From positions 1,767,507 through 1,811,465 of the forward strand of contig NZ_GL892076.1 in assembly GCF_000213975.1 (NCBI RefSeq): DNA of 43,959 bases. The letters run 5' to 3'. Each line of letters begins with the position of its first letter. Within the stretch, counting starts at the first letter, position 1. The notes beneath the pieces were generated by a model. The model did no database searches, was not told the origin of the DNA, and saw only the letters and a program-made list of their open reading frames with translations. The stretch is from Centipeda periodontii DSM 2778 (GTDB taxonomy: Bacteria > Bacillota > Negativicutes > Selenomonadales > Selenomonadaceae). The translations under genes were made by a program, and so were the position numbers. Positions 24,780 through 32,104 of the stretch are shown here, piece after piece.

Positions 24780-25135
24780 TAGCGGTCGCCTCTGCTACGC
24801 TGGTGAATTCGCTCATGACAGGACACGCAGAGCGACATCAGATTCTCCGTATCATGCGTGCCACCGTCCGAAATCGGTTGGATGTGATGCACGAGTGTTG
24901 CGTGGATGTATCTGCCCCGCTCTTTGCAGCACTCGCAAAGTGGATGCGCTGCCAAGTGTCGGTCACGGATTTTCTTCCACGAACCTCCGTATCTCTTATG
25001 CTGATCGTAGCCACGAGCGAAGTGGTCATAATGCCTCTGCATCGTTTTTTCGTGCGTCTCACAGTAGCAACTCTTTCGATCCGTGAGGTTCGGACAGCCT
25101 GTCATGCGGCAGGGTCGTTTCGGCTTTCTCGGCAT
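24779..25135 (-). CDS. HNH endonuclease of the packaging module
   Basis: A 118-residue protein, MPRKPKRPCRMTGCPNLTDR, starting at the ATG at 25135 behind AGGAGGTGAAACG. The HNH fold is explicit: HPLCECCKERGRYIHATLVH, then HIQPISDGGTHDTENLMSLC with VSCHERIHQ, with two zinc-binding Cys pairs. HNH proteins of this size encoded just upstream of terminase are established components of the packaging machine and help terminase cut cos DNA. It is the first gene after the terminator at 25159-25192, so it begins the late operon. Confidence 0.92.
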   Translation of the reverse strand: MPRKPKRPCRMTGCPNLTDRKSCYCETHEKTMQRHYDHFARGYDQHKRYGGSWKKIRDRHLAAHPLCECCKERGRYIHATLVHHIQPISDGGTHDTENLMSLCVSCHERIHQRSRGDR

Positions 25136-25158
25136 CGTTTCACCTCCTCGATGGCATG

Positions 25159-25192
25159 AAAAAACCTCCGCTGGGATTGCTCCCATTGGAGG
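25159..25192 (-). terminator. Rho-independent terminator between early and late genes
   Basis: On the minus strand CCTCC-AA-TGGGA-GCAA-TCCCA-GC-GGAGG forms a two-part stem followed directly by TTTTTT. It stands between the early nuclease gene and the HNH gene that opens the late operon. Late transcription must therefore read through it or restart. Confidence 0.85.
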
Positions 25193-25256
25193 TCGAGCCT
25201 TTAAGCATACTTTTCATAACACCATTTTACCATGTCAACACTGGAACTCAAGAGAA

Positions 25257-25895
25257 TTATAGTGAAGTCTTTTTGCGTGATTTCAAAACGGCTTTGATGG
25301 CCGGGACGAGTTTCGTAACATTGGCGTTAATATTGTCTGTATCGATATGGATAATCTCCCAATCCTCGCCCAGCTTCCAAATGATGACTTCATCTCGCTT
25401 TCGCTGCTTATCTGCATGATCCTTGCCATGAAACGGTCTGCCGTCAATCTCTAGGGCGACCTTATATTCTGGGATAACGAAGTCTATGGAATAATTAAAA
25501 ATCTTCACTTGATGACGGATCTTTAATCCTTTACGGACAAGTTCCAACGCAGTCATGATTTCTTCTGTGCTCTGAAACCAACCTGGTCGGTCGATATTTC
25601 TTTTTATTACATCATATGCCCGTTGATATTTTTCTATAGGTGCCACCTTGCTGATTCTTTTGATTGCTTCTTCCAGCTTGCGTCCCTTTTTTTCTGTTGC
25701 AAGAAAGTTGTTGCCGGCTTTTCTTACTGCCGAAAAAAAGCTACGACACTTGGGACAGGTAATTTTCATCCCCTTTTTATACGTCCAAGTCGTGACTGGC
25801 GCTCCGCAAATATGGCACTCTGGGTAATAAACCTCAAAACCATACTTATCCTTACCGATAGAAATATTGTCTTCTAGTGCTTCCTGATAACTCAT
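25257..25895 (-). CDS. Zinc-ribbon protein with a DUF559/Vsr-like nuclease domain
   Basis: A 212-residue protein, MSYQEALEDNISIGKDKYGF, overlapping the upstream stop as ATGA. A zinc ribbon is formed by CHICGAPVTTW and ITCPKCRSFF (about residues 27-52). The C-terminal part has the PD-(D/E)XK nuclease layout of DUF559/Vsr-like enzymes: RHQVKIFNYSIDFVIPEYKV, then ALEIDGRPFHGKDHADKQRK and RDEVIIWKLGEDWEIIHIDT. It probably cuts DNA during replication or recombination, or degrades host DNA; the target is unknown. It is the last gene of the early region before the terminator. Confidence 0.75.
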   Translation of the reverse strand: MSYQEALEDNISIGKDKYGFEVYYPECHICGAPVTTWTYKKGMKITCPKCRSFFSAVRKAGNNFLATEKKGRKLEEAIKRISKVAPIEKYQRAYDVIKRNIDRPGWFQSTEEIMTALELVRKGLKIRHQVKIFNYSIDFVIPEYKVALEIDGRPFHGKDHADKQRKRDEVIIWKLGEDWEIIHIDTDNINANVTKLVPAIKAVLKSRKKTSL

Positions 25896-26320
25896 GACCT
25901 ATCTACCTCCGCTACAAGAATCTTATCCACAGCAGTGAGCGCTTTGGAATGGAGAATATGCACCCAGCGGGAAGTATAGTGCATCTCGCCCGCAATCTCG
26001 TCCCACGACATGAAGCTGAGATACCGAAGTTCCAACAGCATGAGTGCGTTGGTATCCTGCACCTTGCTGATGGTCGCCATAACCTCACGCTTCAAATCCA
26101 CCAAATGGTCGATGTCATCGTTGATTTCATTTTCCAAGTCGACAATCTTGTCGATGGTATCCGCCAAGCGATGGACATTCCTCGTGCCACTGACAGGCTC
26201 CGTTCCCATTGTGGACGTGGCTCTGGTAGCAAGATCACGCAGAGAGTCCACTTGGCGGAGCTTGCTGTTGACCCGTTGGTCAATACGATACGCCTGACTC
26301 AGATACTCTTTTGCCGTCAT
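25892..26320 (-). CDS. DUF1492-like/ArpU-type phage transcription regulator
   Basis: A 142-residue protein, MTAKEYLSQAYRIDQRVNSK, with ATG at 26320 behind GGAGGGGGAATTTGC. Residues 8-100 form a long coiled coil (LRQVDSLRDLATRATS, LADTIDKIVDLENEINDDID). The C-terminus is a sigma-region-4-like helix-turn-helix: MLLELRYLSFMSWDEIAGEM, then HYTSRWVHILHSKALTAVDK. This architecture is that of DUF1492/ArpU/RinA-like late gene regulators of Firmicute phages. Its place at the end of the early genes, next to the terminator guarding the late operon, supports control of late transcription. Confidence 0.78.
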   Translation of the reverse strand: MTAKEYLSQAYRIDQRVNSKLRQVDSLRDLATRATSTMGTEPVSGTRNVHRLADTIDKIVDLENEINDDIDHLVDLKREVMATISKVQDTNALMLLELRYLSFMSWDEIAGEMHYTSRWVHILHSKALTAVDKILVAEVDRS

Positions 26321-26529
26321 GCAAATTCCCCCTCCAACTTCTGAAGCAGCCATTCCCCATCCAGACTGGTCAGCAGCGCGAACCATGCGGAATGGAAGAA
26401 CTGCTCCGTATCAGCACGCATATCAATCGCGTCTGCATTCTTCGCATCTTTAGCAAGAACTGCTCGTGCCCACCGATAGTCTTTCGCCGCCTGTTCGACG
26501 ATGGCGTTTGCCAGAATTTCATAGTTCAT
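26317..26529 (-). CDS. Small hypothetical early phage protein
   Basis: A 70-residue helical protein, MNYEILANAIVEQAAKDYRW, coupled by ATGA overlaps to the helicase upstream and the DUF1492-like gene downstream. It contains LFHSAWF-like aromatic content (EQFFHSAWFALLTSLDGEWL) seen in short phage proteins found beside SNF2 helicases. No function known. Confidence 0.68.
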   Translation of the reverse strand: MNYEILANAIVEQAAKDYRWARAVLAKDAKNADAIDMRADTEQFFHSAWFALLTSLDGEWLLQKLEGEFA

Positions 26530-27869
26530 GATGTTACCTCCACTTTGACGGCAGCAATCAGAGCCGCCTGTGTCTTGTCCTTCTGCTTCAAAGCGCGAAG
26601 GATTCTCTCGTCAATCGTGCCCTCGGCGATGATGTGCTGCACCACCACAGTGTTTGAGTTCTGTCCCTGCCGATAGAGCCGCGCCACGGTCTGTTGATAG
26701 AATTCCAAACTCCATGTGATGCCAAACCACACCAAGCTCGAACCGCCGCTCTGAAGGTTCAGCCCGTGACCTGCGCTCGCCGGATGGATGAGAGCAACGG
26801 GGATCTCTCCGCGATTCCATCGGGCGATTGCGTCATCCGTATCCAGTCGGACGCACGGCACGCGCTTTTCGATGCGCTCCGCATCATGCCGAAACCAATA
26901 TGTCACGAGAAGAGGCTTGCCGTTCATGCTCTCGACGATGTCCTCCAAGGCATCAAGTTTGCGGTCATGGATATGCAGGGTAGTTCCATCGTCCGTATAG
27001 ACTGCACCGTTTGCCATCTGCGCGAGTTTCCCGGACAGGACTCCGGCATTTGCCGCCGTCACCTCGTCGCCCTTCATCTGCAAAACCAACTGCTCGCACA
27101 TCTCGGCATACATTTTCTTCTCTTCCTCATTCATGCGAACACTGTATTCGCTCTCGATCAGCTCCGGCATTCTCAGATGGTCGGCGGCTTTCATGGAGAT
27201 GGTGATGTCGGCAATCTTCTCGTAAATCCGCTCCTCGGCTCCGGGCAAGGGAGCGTAGGAGAAGACCACCTGTCCGTTTCGCTTGTCCGGCACGAAGTAA
27301 TCTTGCCGGTACGTCGTAATGAACCGCCCCAAACGCTGTCCCATGTCGAGCACCTTGAACTCTGCGAACAAGTCCATCAAGCCGTTGCCGGACGGCGTTC
27401 CCGTCAGCCCGATGACTCTCTTTGCCAGAGGGCGAATCTTCATGAGTGCCTTGAAGCGTTTACTGCTCCAATTCTTGAAGGACGAGAGTTCGTCAATCAC
27501 GATGGCATCGTAGGAGAAGTCCGTTTTCTCCACGAGCCACGGCACGTTCTCGCGGTTGATGATGTAGAGGGAGGCTTGCTTGCGAAGCGCATCCCGACGC
27601 TCTTTCTCCGTTCCGACTGCAACGGAATAACGGATATGGTTCAGATGCTCCCACTTACCGATCTCCTGCGGCCATGTGTTCCGTGCCACACGAAGCGGTG
27701 CGATAACGAGAACGCGAGAAATCTCAAAATGGTCAAAGAGCAAGTCATTGAGGGCTGTAAGCGTAATTACCGTCTTTCCAAGTCCCATATCGAGGAGTAC
27801 GGCGGCAGTTTTATGGCTTGCGATAAAGTCGATGGCGTACTGCTGGTAATCATGCGGTATGAACTTCAT
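26526..27869 (-). CDS. SNF2-family DEAD/DEAH-box helicase
   Basis: A 447-residue superfamily 2 helicase, MKFIPHDYQQYAIDFIASHK, behind GGAGGTGATGCCCC. Helicase motifs are in order: Q-like PHDYQQYAIDF, motif I LLDMGLGKTVITL, Ia LVIAPLRVARNTW, motif II VIDELSSFKN (DELS variant of DEAH), motif III RVIGLTGTPSGNGL, motif V HPASAGHGLNLQSGGSSLVW and motif VI QTVARLYRQGQ. SNF2 proteins of this short form are common in Firmicute phage replication modules, where they may remodel protein-DNA complexes. It lies in the early replication operon. Confidence 0.93.
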   Translation of the reverse strand: MKFIPHDYQQYAIDFIASHKTAAVLLDMGLGKTVITLTALNDLLFDHFEISRVLVIAPLRVARNTWPQEIGKWEHLNHIRYSVAVGTEKERRDALRKQASLYIINRENVPWLVEKTDFSYDAIVIDELSSFKNWSSKRFKALMKIRPLAKRVIGLTGTPSGNGLMDLFAEFKVLDMGQRLGRFITTYRQDYFVPDKRNGQVVFSYAPLPGAEERIYEKIADITISMKAADHLRMPELIESEYSVRMNEEEKKMYAEMCEQLVLQMKGDEVTAANAGVLSGKLAQMANGAVYTDDGTTLHIHDRKLDALEDIVESMNGKPLLVTYWFRHDAERIEKRVPCVRLDTDDAIARWNRGEIPVALIHPASAGHGLNLQSGGSSLVWFGITWSLEFYQQTVARLYRQGQNSNTVVVQHIIAEGTIDERILRALKQKDKTQAALIAAVKVEVTS

Positions 27870-27900
27870 GGGGCATCACCTCCAATCTCAACGGAATTCA

Positions 27901-28578
27901 TTACCGAAACACTTCCTGCAGCACATCCACATGATAGGTATTCACCATGCCATATTTGGCATCGTACTCCTTGCCGATGTGGTAGCCCTGCTTTCTGGAC
28001 ATTGCCGAGGCTTTGCGTCCGAGTCTTGCGGCGACATCCCGACCAACGCCACGAACTCCCGTGAGGTTTGCATAGCCGATGATGGTGTAGTGGTGCTCAT
28101 CGATGGTCATCTGCTTGGACTCCACATCGAGAAGCCGTTCATCCACCTTGTCGATACGGGCATTTGCCGCCTTGATTTCCTTCGCCTGTTCCACCATTCG
28201 CTGTGCGCTGAACAGCAGAAATTCCTCGGGTGTCATGTTCCTTATGGGGTTGAAATAGCTTTCTTCCAGCTCATCGAAAACATCCCACGCCCGCTCAGTT
28301 CCGAGCATTTTGCTGTGACGCGCCGCCCCTTGTTTCGTCCAAAGAATCAGAGACGGTGCGCGACTCCCGACAACTGACTCGATATTTTCGAGTGAGTCCT
28401 TGAAAGCCTTGAGATCAGCACCTTCAAGTTTGAAGTAATGCTTCCCCTCAACGAATCGCGCCCTGTTGTTCTTAAAATTCTGCTGGATATGAATTGCCCT
28501 GCATCCATACGCCTCGGCAAGCTGCTCCGTGGTCATGACACGGATGCTGTTGTGTTCCAATACCGTAAGTTCATTCAT
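27901..28578 (-). CDS. Phage antirepressor, ORF6N plus ORF6C domains
   Basis: A 225-residue protein, MNELTVLEHNSIRVMTTEQL, starting at the ATG at 28578. Residues 5-85 are ORF6N (AEAYGCRAIHIQQNFKNNRA, then FVEGKHYFKLEGADLKAFKD). The C-terminal half is ORF6C (YTIIGYANLTGVRGVGRDVA, then YHIGKEYDAKYGMVNTYHVD). ORF6N/ORF6C antirepressors counteract the lysogenic repressor in Firmicute and lambdoid phages. It sits between VRR-NUC and the helicase, inside the early operon, so it would be expressed on induction. Confidence 0.88.
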   Translation of the reverse strand: MNELTVLEHNSIRVMTTEQLAEAYGCRAIHIQQNFKNNRARFVEGKHYFKLEGADLKAFKDSLENIESVVGSRAPSLILWTKQGAARHSKMLGTERAWDVFDELEESYFNPIRNMTPEEFLLFSAQRMVEQAKEIKAANARIDKVDERLLDVESKQMTIDEHHYTIIGYANLTGVRGVGRDVAARLGRKASAMSRKQGYHIGKEYDAKYGMVNTYHVDVLQEVFR

Positions 28579-28852
28579 GGTCGATTTCCTCCAATACGCT
28601 GTCAATTTGATTTATCTCGTCAATCACATACACCTTGAATCCAAGCCGCCGAAGCAGTCTGTGCCGTACCAGTTGAAGTGGTCTCGGCTTTCTGCCCGGT
28701 GCTTTCAGTTCCACAAAACCCATTCTGCCGCCGGGCAAAAGCACCAGTCGATCGGGCATTCCATCGAATCCCGGCGAGGTAAACTTTGGTGCGATGCCGC
28801 CCATCGCTCTGGTTCTTGCTGCAAGTTCCTTCTCAATGTCTTTTTCCCGCAT
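28571..28852 (-). CDS. VRR-NUC domain nuclease
   Basis: A 93-residue protein, MREKDIEKELAARTRAMGGI, with ATG at 28852 behind AGGAGAACAGG. An alternative upstream ATG lies at 28879. The VRR-NUC core is visible: KFTSPGFDGMPDRLVLLPGG followed by RMGFVELKAPGRKP with the catalytic D...ExK, and LQLVRHRLLRRLGFKVYVID. Stand-alone VRR-NUC proteins are PD-(D/E)XK structure-specific nucleases found beside SNF2 helicases in phages, probably acting together on replication or recombination intermediates. Confidence 0.9.
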   Translation of the reverse strand: MREKDIEKELAARTRAMGGIAPKFTSPGFDGMPDRLVLLPGGRMGFVELKAPGRKPRPLQLVRHRLLRRLGFKVYVIDEINQIDSVLEEIDHE

Positions 28853-28993
28853 CCTGTTCTCCTGTTCCACACTCCGTTCCATGTGCTTGTTCCATCCTTC
28901 CATCCAGTCATATCAAGCCTTCCGATGGTTTTTGGAACAACGATGCACAGGAAATTTTGCTTTACACGCGTATGTGTATACCCGCGCGCTCAC

Positions 28994-29032
28994 TATTTAT
29001 TTTTTATATATTTTATTTAATATATAAATATT
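28994..29032. other. 39-bp block of pure A/T between VapE and VRR-NUC genes
   Basis: Every base from 28994 to 29032 is A or T, in an otherwise GC-rich phage. The 240-bp intergenic stretch that holds it also contains GCGCGC and an ACGCGT palindrome just to the left, and a CCGAAG/CTTCGG inverted repeat to the right (minus strand, near 29045-29072). It may be a DNA unwinding element of the replication origin next to the primase, or an AT-rich promoter for the downstream VRR-NUC operon. Confidence 0.4.
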
Positions 29033-29093
29033 GTTCCCTTGTACCGAAGTCTTATACAGCAAGGCTTCGGACGTGGAACAACTCTGGCACAAG

Positions 29094-31403
29094 TCACAAG
29101 CGGCTGTAAATTCTCTGCTTGCCATAGATCGGGATGCGTCTCGGCTCGGGCAGTTTCTGCCATTCGGGGATCTTTGCCATAATGGCAGCGATGGCATAGC
29201 TGTCGATGGGACGCAGATCCTCTTTCCGTCTGCCAAAACATTCACACCAGATCTCCATATTGCTGACGGTCTGCCGCTTTTCTGTCCCTCGTGCGGAAAG
29301 ATCGTCGCCGCTCAGGAAGTCCCGCCGTTCATAAAGCCCCATCTGATTCCAGTTGGCAGGCAGAAGTTCATCCAGATAGAGCCGCACCAATCCTTCACGC
29401 TCATCCTGCTCCGTAACGGCATCCTGCTCGGCTTTCGCCACGGACTCCAACTCTGCGTCAAGGTAGAGGGATTCCCCAGCATCGTATCTTGCGACTGCCT
29501 CTGCCCAAATCTGCTTGATCTCCTCCAAAGAGAGATCCCACGGCTTCCTTTTCCCGCCCGGTGTCTTGACTGTCCAAAAGCGGCGATTTCCTGTACCGTC
29601 ACGGAGATATGCACCCTCGCAGTTGGTCGTGCCAAAGAAAATGCACTGCCTCGGATGCGGGGTAACACGCCGCCCGAAACTGGCTCTGTATTTATCATCC
29701 TGCCGCGAAATGAACGCCTTGACCTTGTCGATGTCGGCTTTCCGCATGCCCGCAAGTTCTCCGATTTCCATGATCCAGTAGCCTTGGAGTTTTTCGGCTG
29801 CGGTCTTGTCGTTCATGTCGGTCAGAGACAGGCTGTCGGAATACCACTCGCCGCCCAGAAGTGCCACAATCGTGGACTTTCCGATACCCTGCGGTCCGTT
29901 CAGAACGAGAATGTTGTCAAACTTGATGCCGGGTTTCCGCACTCTTGCAACAGCGGCGCAGAGTGTCTTTCTCGTGACTGCACGTACATAGGCATTATCC
30001 GGTGCTCCAAGATAATCAATGAGCAGGGTGTCCAGACGCGGGACTTTATCCCACGGCGGCAGACTGTCTAAAAACTCACGGATGGGATGATAGGATCGGT
30101 CGTCGGCGACCTTGGTCACACCAATCTCATAGTTTCGTGCCGAGAACGTTCCATAGTGATCGTCTACATAGCAGATGAGCTGCGCGTCATCTGCATCCCG
30201 CCAGAACCTCCCCGGATGCTTCCACGGGACTTCTCCCCGAATTTCCATATTGTCCGCCAGTTGGTTGAATACGATCCCCTTCAAGACCGAATCATGCTCC
30301 ATGATGAGTTTCAAATTGCGCAGGGAGTTGACCAGTACGCCGTTCTTGTCACGAACGAGTGCCGTCTCCCAATCACTGCCCTCAAAATCCTGTGCCGCCG
30401 TCTCCCTCCGCTCGGCGAGGAGCAAGGAGGAAACGAGTTCATCGCGACTGGCAAGTTCTGCCATCGCCGCAAAGGACTTCTTGGAGTCGTCGTCACCGAA
30501 CTTATGGATTCGAACGAGGTCAAATGCGTTCAGGAGTTTTTCGGAGGCAGGATCGGTTGCATGATGCGAGTATGCGAATTTGCCGTCATAGACGACCACA
30601 CCCGCCGTTCCTTCGCCGGGGATGTAGTCATAACGCCCATCTACCGCCGACGGTGTATAGACATCGGAGAGATGTTTCTCAATGACTTCCTCGATGCTGT
30701 AGGCACGGCAGAAGGCTCCGACGATGCCACTTTTCTGAAGCGGATCTGCCTGTGTGCTGACACTGTGCTTTACGGCTTCGGACTGGCGAGAAGATACCGG
30801 CCATTGCGTCACATCCCGCCAATCATCATATTTGGCAAGATAGGCATCCACATCCAGCGGATCACCGTCCTGCTCCTCAAATATGAACTCGCCGTTGGAC
30901 GGGCAGGAAGCCCAGTACATCATGCGGTTTGCCTGATAGGTGGAGTCATCGAAATACTCCATGCCGATCTGTTTCGCGACCATACGCATGAACGGCGCAT
31001 ATTCTTCCTCACTGACTTCGCGGGAGAACGGCATCACGAGACGATACCGCTGATGCTGCAACGTATGGCTGTGTGTGGAGTAGATGAAGAAACGTACGCC
31101 CGCGAGGACTTCTTTTGCTTTACCGAGAAAATCCTCCCCGTCGGGAATGTGATCAGCATCGAGCGCACCGCACTCCCTGCTGATGACATGACCTTTCTTC
31201 CGAATGCCGCCTCTCAGCCAGCCGCCGACAAAGCCGCCCTGGTCTTTGGCAATATCCCGCTGTGCCTTCGGCAGTTTCGGATACTCTTCCACGGTTTCCG
31301 AGGTACGGATAGGATGACGGTTGCGCTCTTTGATGTCCTCCCAGCTCATTTCTTTGTTTTTGTACCGCTTCTCGGTATTGCGGTTACAGACCGCGATTTT
31401 CAT
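29094..31403 (-). CDS. VapE-family primase/helicase (virulence-associated E)
   Basis: A 769-residue replication protein, MKIAVCNRNTEKRYKNKEMS, with ATG at 31403 behind GGAGGTGCTTGCTCC. The N-terminal 300 residues contain a primase-like archaeo-eukaryotic domain (SRECGALDADHIPDGEDFLG, FFIYSTHSHTLQHQRYRLVM). Residues about 480-700 are the VirE P-loop ATPase: FDNILVLNGPQGIGKSTIVA (Walker A), QGYWIMEIGELAGMRKADID (Walker B) and RQCIFFGTTNCEGAYLRDGT, then NRRFWTVKT. Despite the name it is a replicative primase-helicase of prophages and satellite islands. It is the main initiator candidate of this phage. Confidence 0.93.
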   Translation of the reverse strand: MKIAVCNRNTEKRYKNKEMSWEDIKERNRHPIRTSETVEEYPKLPKAQRDIAKDQGGFVGGWLRGGIRKKGHVISRECGALDADHIPDGEDFLGKAKEVLAGVRFFIYSTHSHTLQHQRYRLVMPFSREVSEEEYAPFMRMVAKQIGMEYFDDSTYQANRMMYWASCPSNGEFIFEEQDGDPLDVDAYLAKYDDWRDVTQWPVSSRQSEAVKHSVSTQADPLQKSGIVGAFCRAYSIEEVIEKHLSDVYTPSAVDGRYDYIPGEGTAGVVVYDGKFAYSHHATDPASEKLLNAFDLVRIHKFGDDDSKKSFAAMAELASRDELVSSLLLAERRETAAQDFEGSDWETALVRDKNGVLVNSLRNLKLIMEHDSVLKGIVFNQLADNMEIRGEVPWKHPGRFWRDADDAQLICYVDDHYGTFSARNYEIGVTKVADDRSYHPIREFLDSLPPWDKVPRLDTLLIDYLGAPDNAYVRAVTRKTLCAAVARVRKPGIKFDNILVLNGPQGIGKSTIVALLGGEWYSDSLSLTDMNDKTAAEKLQGYWIMEIGELAGMRKADIDKVKAFISRQDDKYRASFGRRVTPHPRQCIFFGTTNCEGAYLRDGTGNRRFWTVKTPGGKRKPWDLSLEEIKQIWAEAVARYDAGESLYLDAELESVAKAEQDAVTEQDEREGLVRLYLDELLPANWNQMGLYERRDFLSGDDLSARGTEKRQTVSNMEIWCECFGRRKEDLRPIDSYAIAAIMAKIPEWQKLPEPRRIPIYGKQRIYSRL

Positions 31404-31798
31404 GGAGCAAGCACCTCCTCGCACTTTGTTGTGAAATAGCGGATGTTCTTCCGCAGTCTCTTGGCATGAGCAATCTCCGCTGCCATGCCCTCGGTGATCT
31501 TCTCGCCGAACACCCAGACCTCGCCACACAGCCGCAAAAACTCGAGGTTCAACGACATCGCTTTCCCACGCTCGTTTGTCTCTGACATAAACTGCGGGAA
31601 ATACAGATGCGGGGCAATCGGAATGCGTCCCCTGCTCACCGCGAACTTACAGTACTGCCGCGCCCGCATGACGTTGACGTGCGGGCTGTCCCGATAGGGT
31701 GAGCAGATATAAACAAATCTGCCCTCCCTGCTTACCTTTGTGAGAGCGGCGTGCGCCGTAGGATCGGCATAGCCCTCGTGGTTTCTGCGCTCAATCAT
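31400..31798 (-). CDS. DUF4406/DUF7768-like protein (deoxyribosyltransferase fold)
   Basis: A 132-residue protein, MIERRNHEGYADPTAHAALT, starting at the ATG at 31798, which overlaps the upstream stop as ATGA. FVYICSPYRDSPHVNVMRAR, RIPIAPHLYFPQFM and a C-terminal FLRLCGEVWVFGEKITEGMA, EIAHAKRLRKNIRYF follow the nucleoside 2-deoxyribosyltransferase-like fold: an SPYR loop, a carboxylate in GEKITEGM and a final strand. The family is common in phage replication operons; the substrate is not known. Four-base overlap with VapE. Confidence 0.8.
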   Translation of the reverse strand: MIERRNHEGYADPTAHAALTKVSREGRFVYICSPYRDSPHVNVMRARQYCKFAVSRGRIPIAPHLYFPQFMSETNERGKAMSLNLEFLRLCGEVWVFGEKITEGMAAEIAHAKRLRKNIRYFTTKCEEVLAP

Positions 31799-31998
31799 TT
31801 CTCGCACCTCATCTTCCTGCTGCACTCCGTGCAGCAGATCGCCGTGCCGAAGAGGTCGAACTCCGCATCGCCGAAGAACTCGTTGAAATCGACGGGCACT
31901 TCCGCTCCGCAGCGCGGACAATGGCAAAAGACATTCTCATCGTTGATTTCCACCGTGACCTCCAGAGCGTCATTGATGTTTTCCTTAACATAGAACAT
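31795..31998 (-). CDS. Small zinc-ribbon phage protein
   Basis: A 67-residue protein, MFYVKENINDALEVTVEIND, with ATG at 31998 behind GGAGGAAATCTT. A zinc ribbon of FCHCPRCGAEVPV and ICCTECSRKM gives four or more metal ligands. It is the first gene after the promoter-like element at 32043-32071 and is coupled by ATGA to the DUF4406-like gene. Small zinc-ribbon proteins of this kind are frequent in phage replication modules; function unknown. Confidence 0.75.
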   Translation of the reverse strand: MFYVKENINDALEVTVEINDENVFCHCPRCGAEVPVDFNEFFGDAEFDLFGTAICCTECSRKMRCEK

Positions 31999-32042
31999 AA
32001 GATTTCCTCCCTTTGAAAACTGATTAGTTCCTCTCATCAGTA

Positions 32043-32071
32043 AGAGGACGAACAGGGAGGTTTTGGTCACC
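32043..32071 (-). promoter_or_regulatory. GGTGACC-N15-GTCC element, copy A (zinc-ribbon/VapE operon)
   Basis: Minus strand: GGTGACCAAAAC, nine to ten bases, then CGTCCTCTT. Same spacing as copies B, C and D. It sits in the 106-bp gap between the polymerase stop and the zinc-ribbon gene, with GTCC about 48 bp before the ATG at 31998. In this copy the -35-like block lies inside a longer palindrome TTTTGGTCACCAAAA. Confidence 0.6.
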
Positions 32072-32104
32072 AAAAATCCTCCCAATTTTCTGGGAGGATG
32101 GACA

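Noticed and set aside
25204-25238. TTGACA on the minus strand as a late promoter
   Set aside because: The nearest -10-like sequences lie 14 and 23 bp away; neither spacing is acceptable.
26694-28064. Long plus-strand open frame opposite the helicase gene
   Set aside because: Antisense shadow of a strongly motif-supported SNF2 helicase; no start signal and no known domain.
30087-31439. 450-codon plus-strand frame opposite VapE
   Set aside because: Shadow frame without domain or ribosome binding site; VapE motifs are clear on the minus strand.
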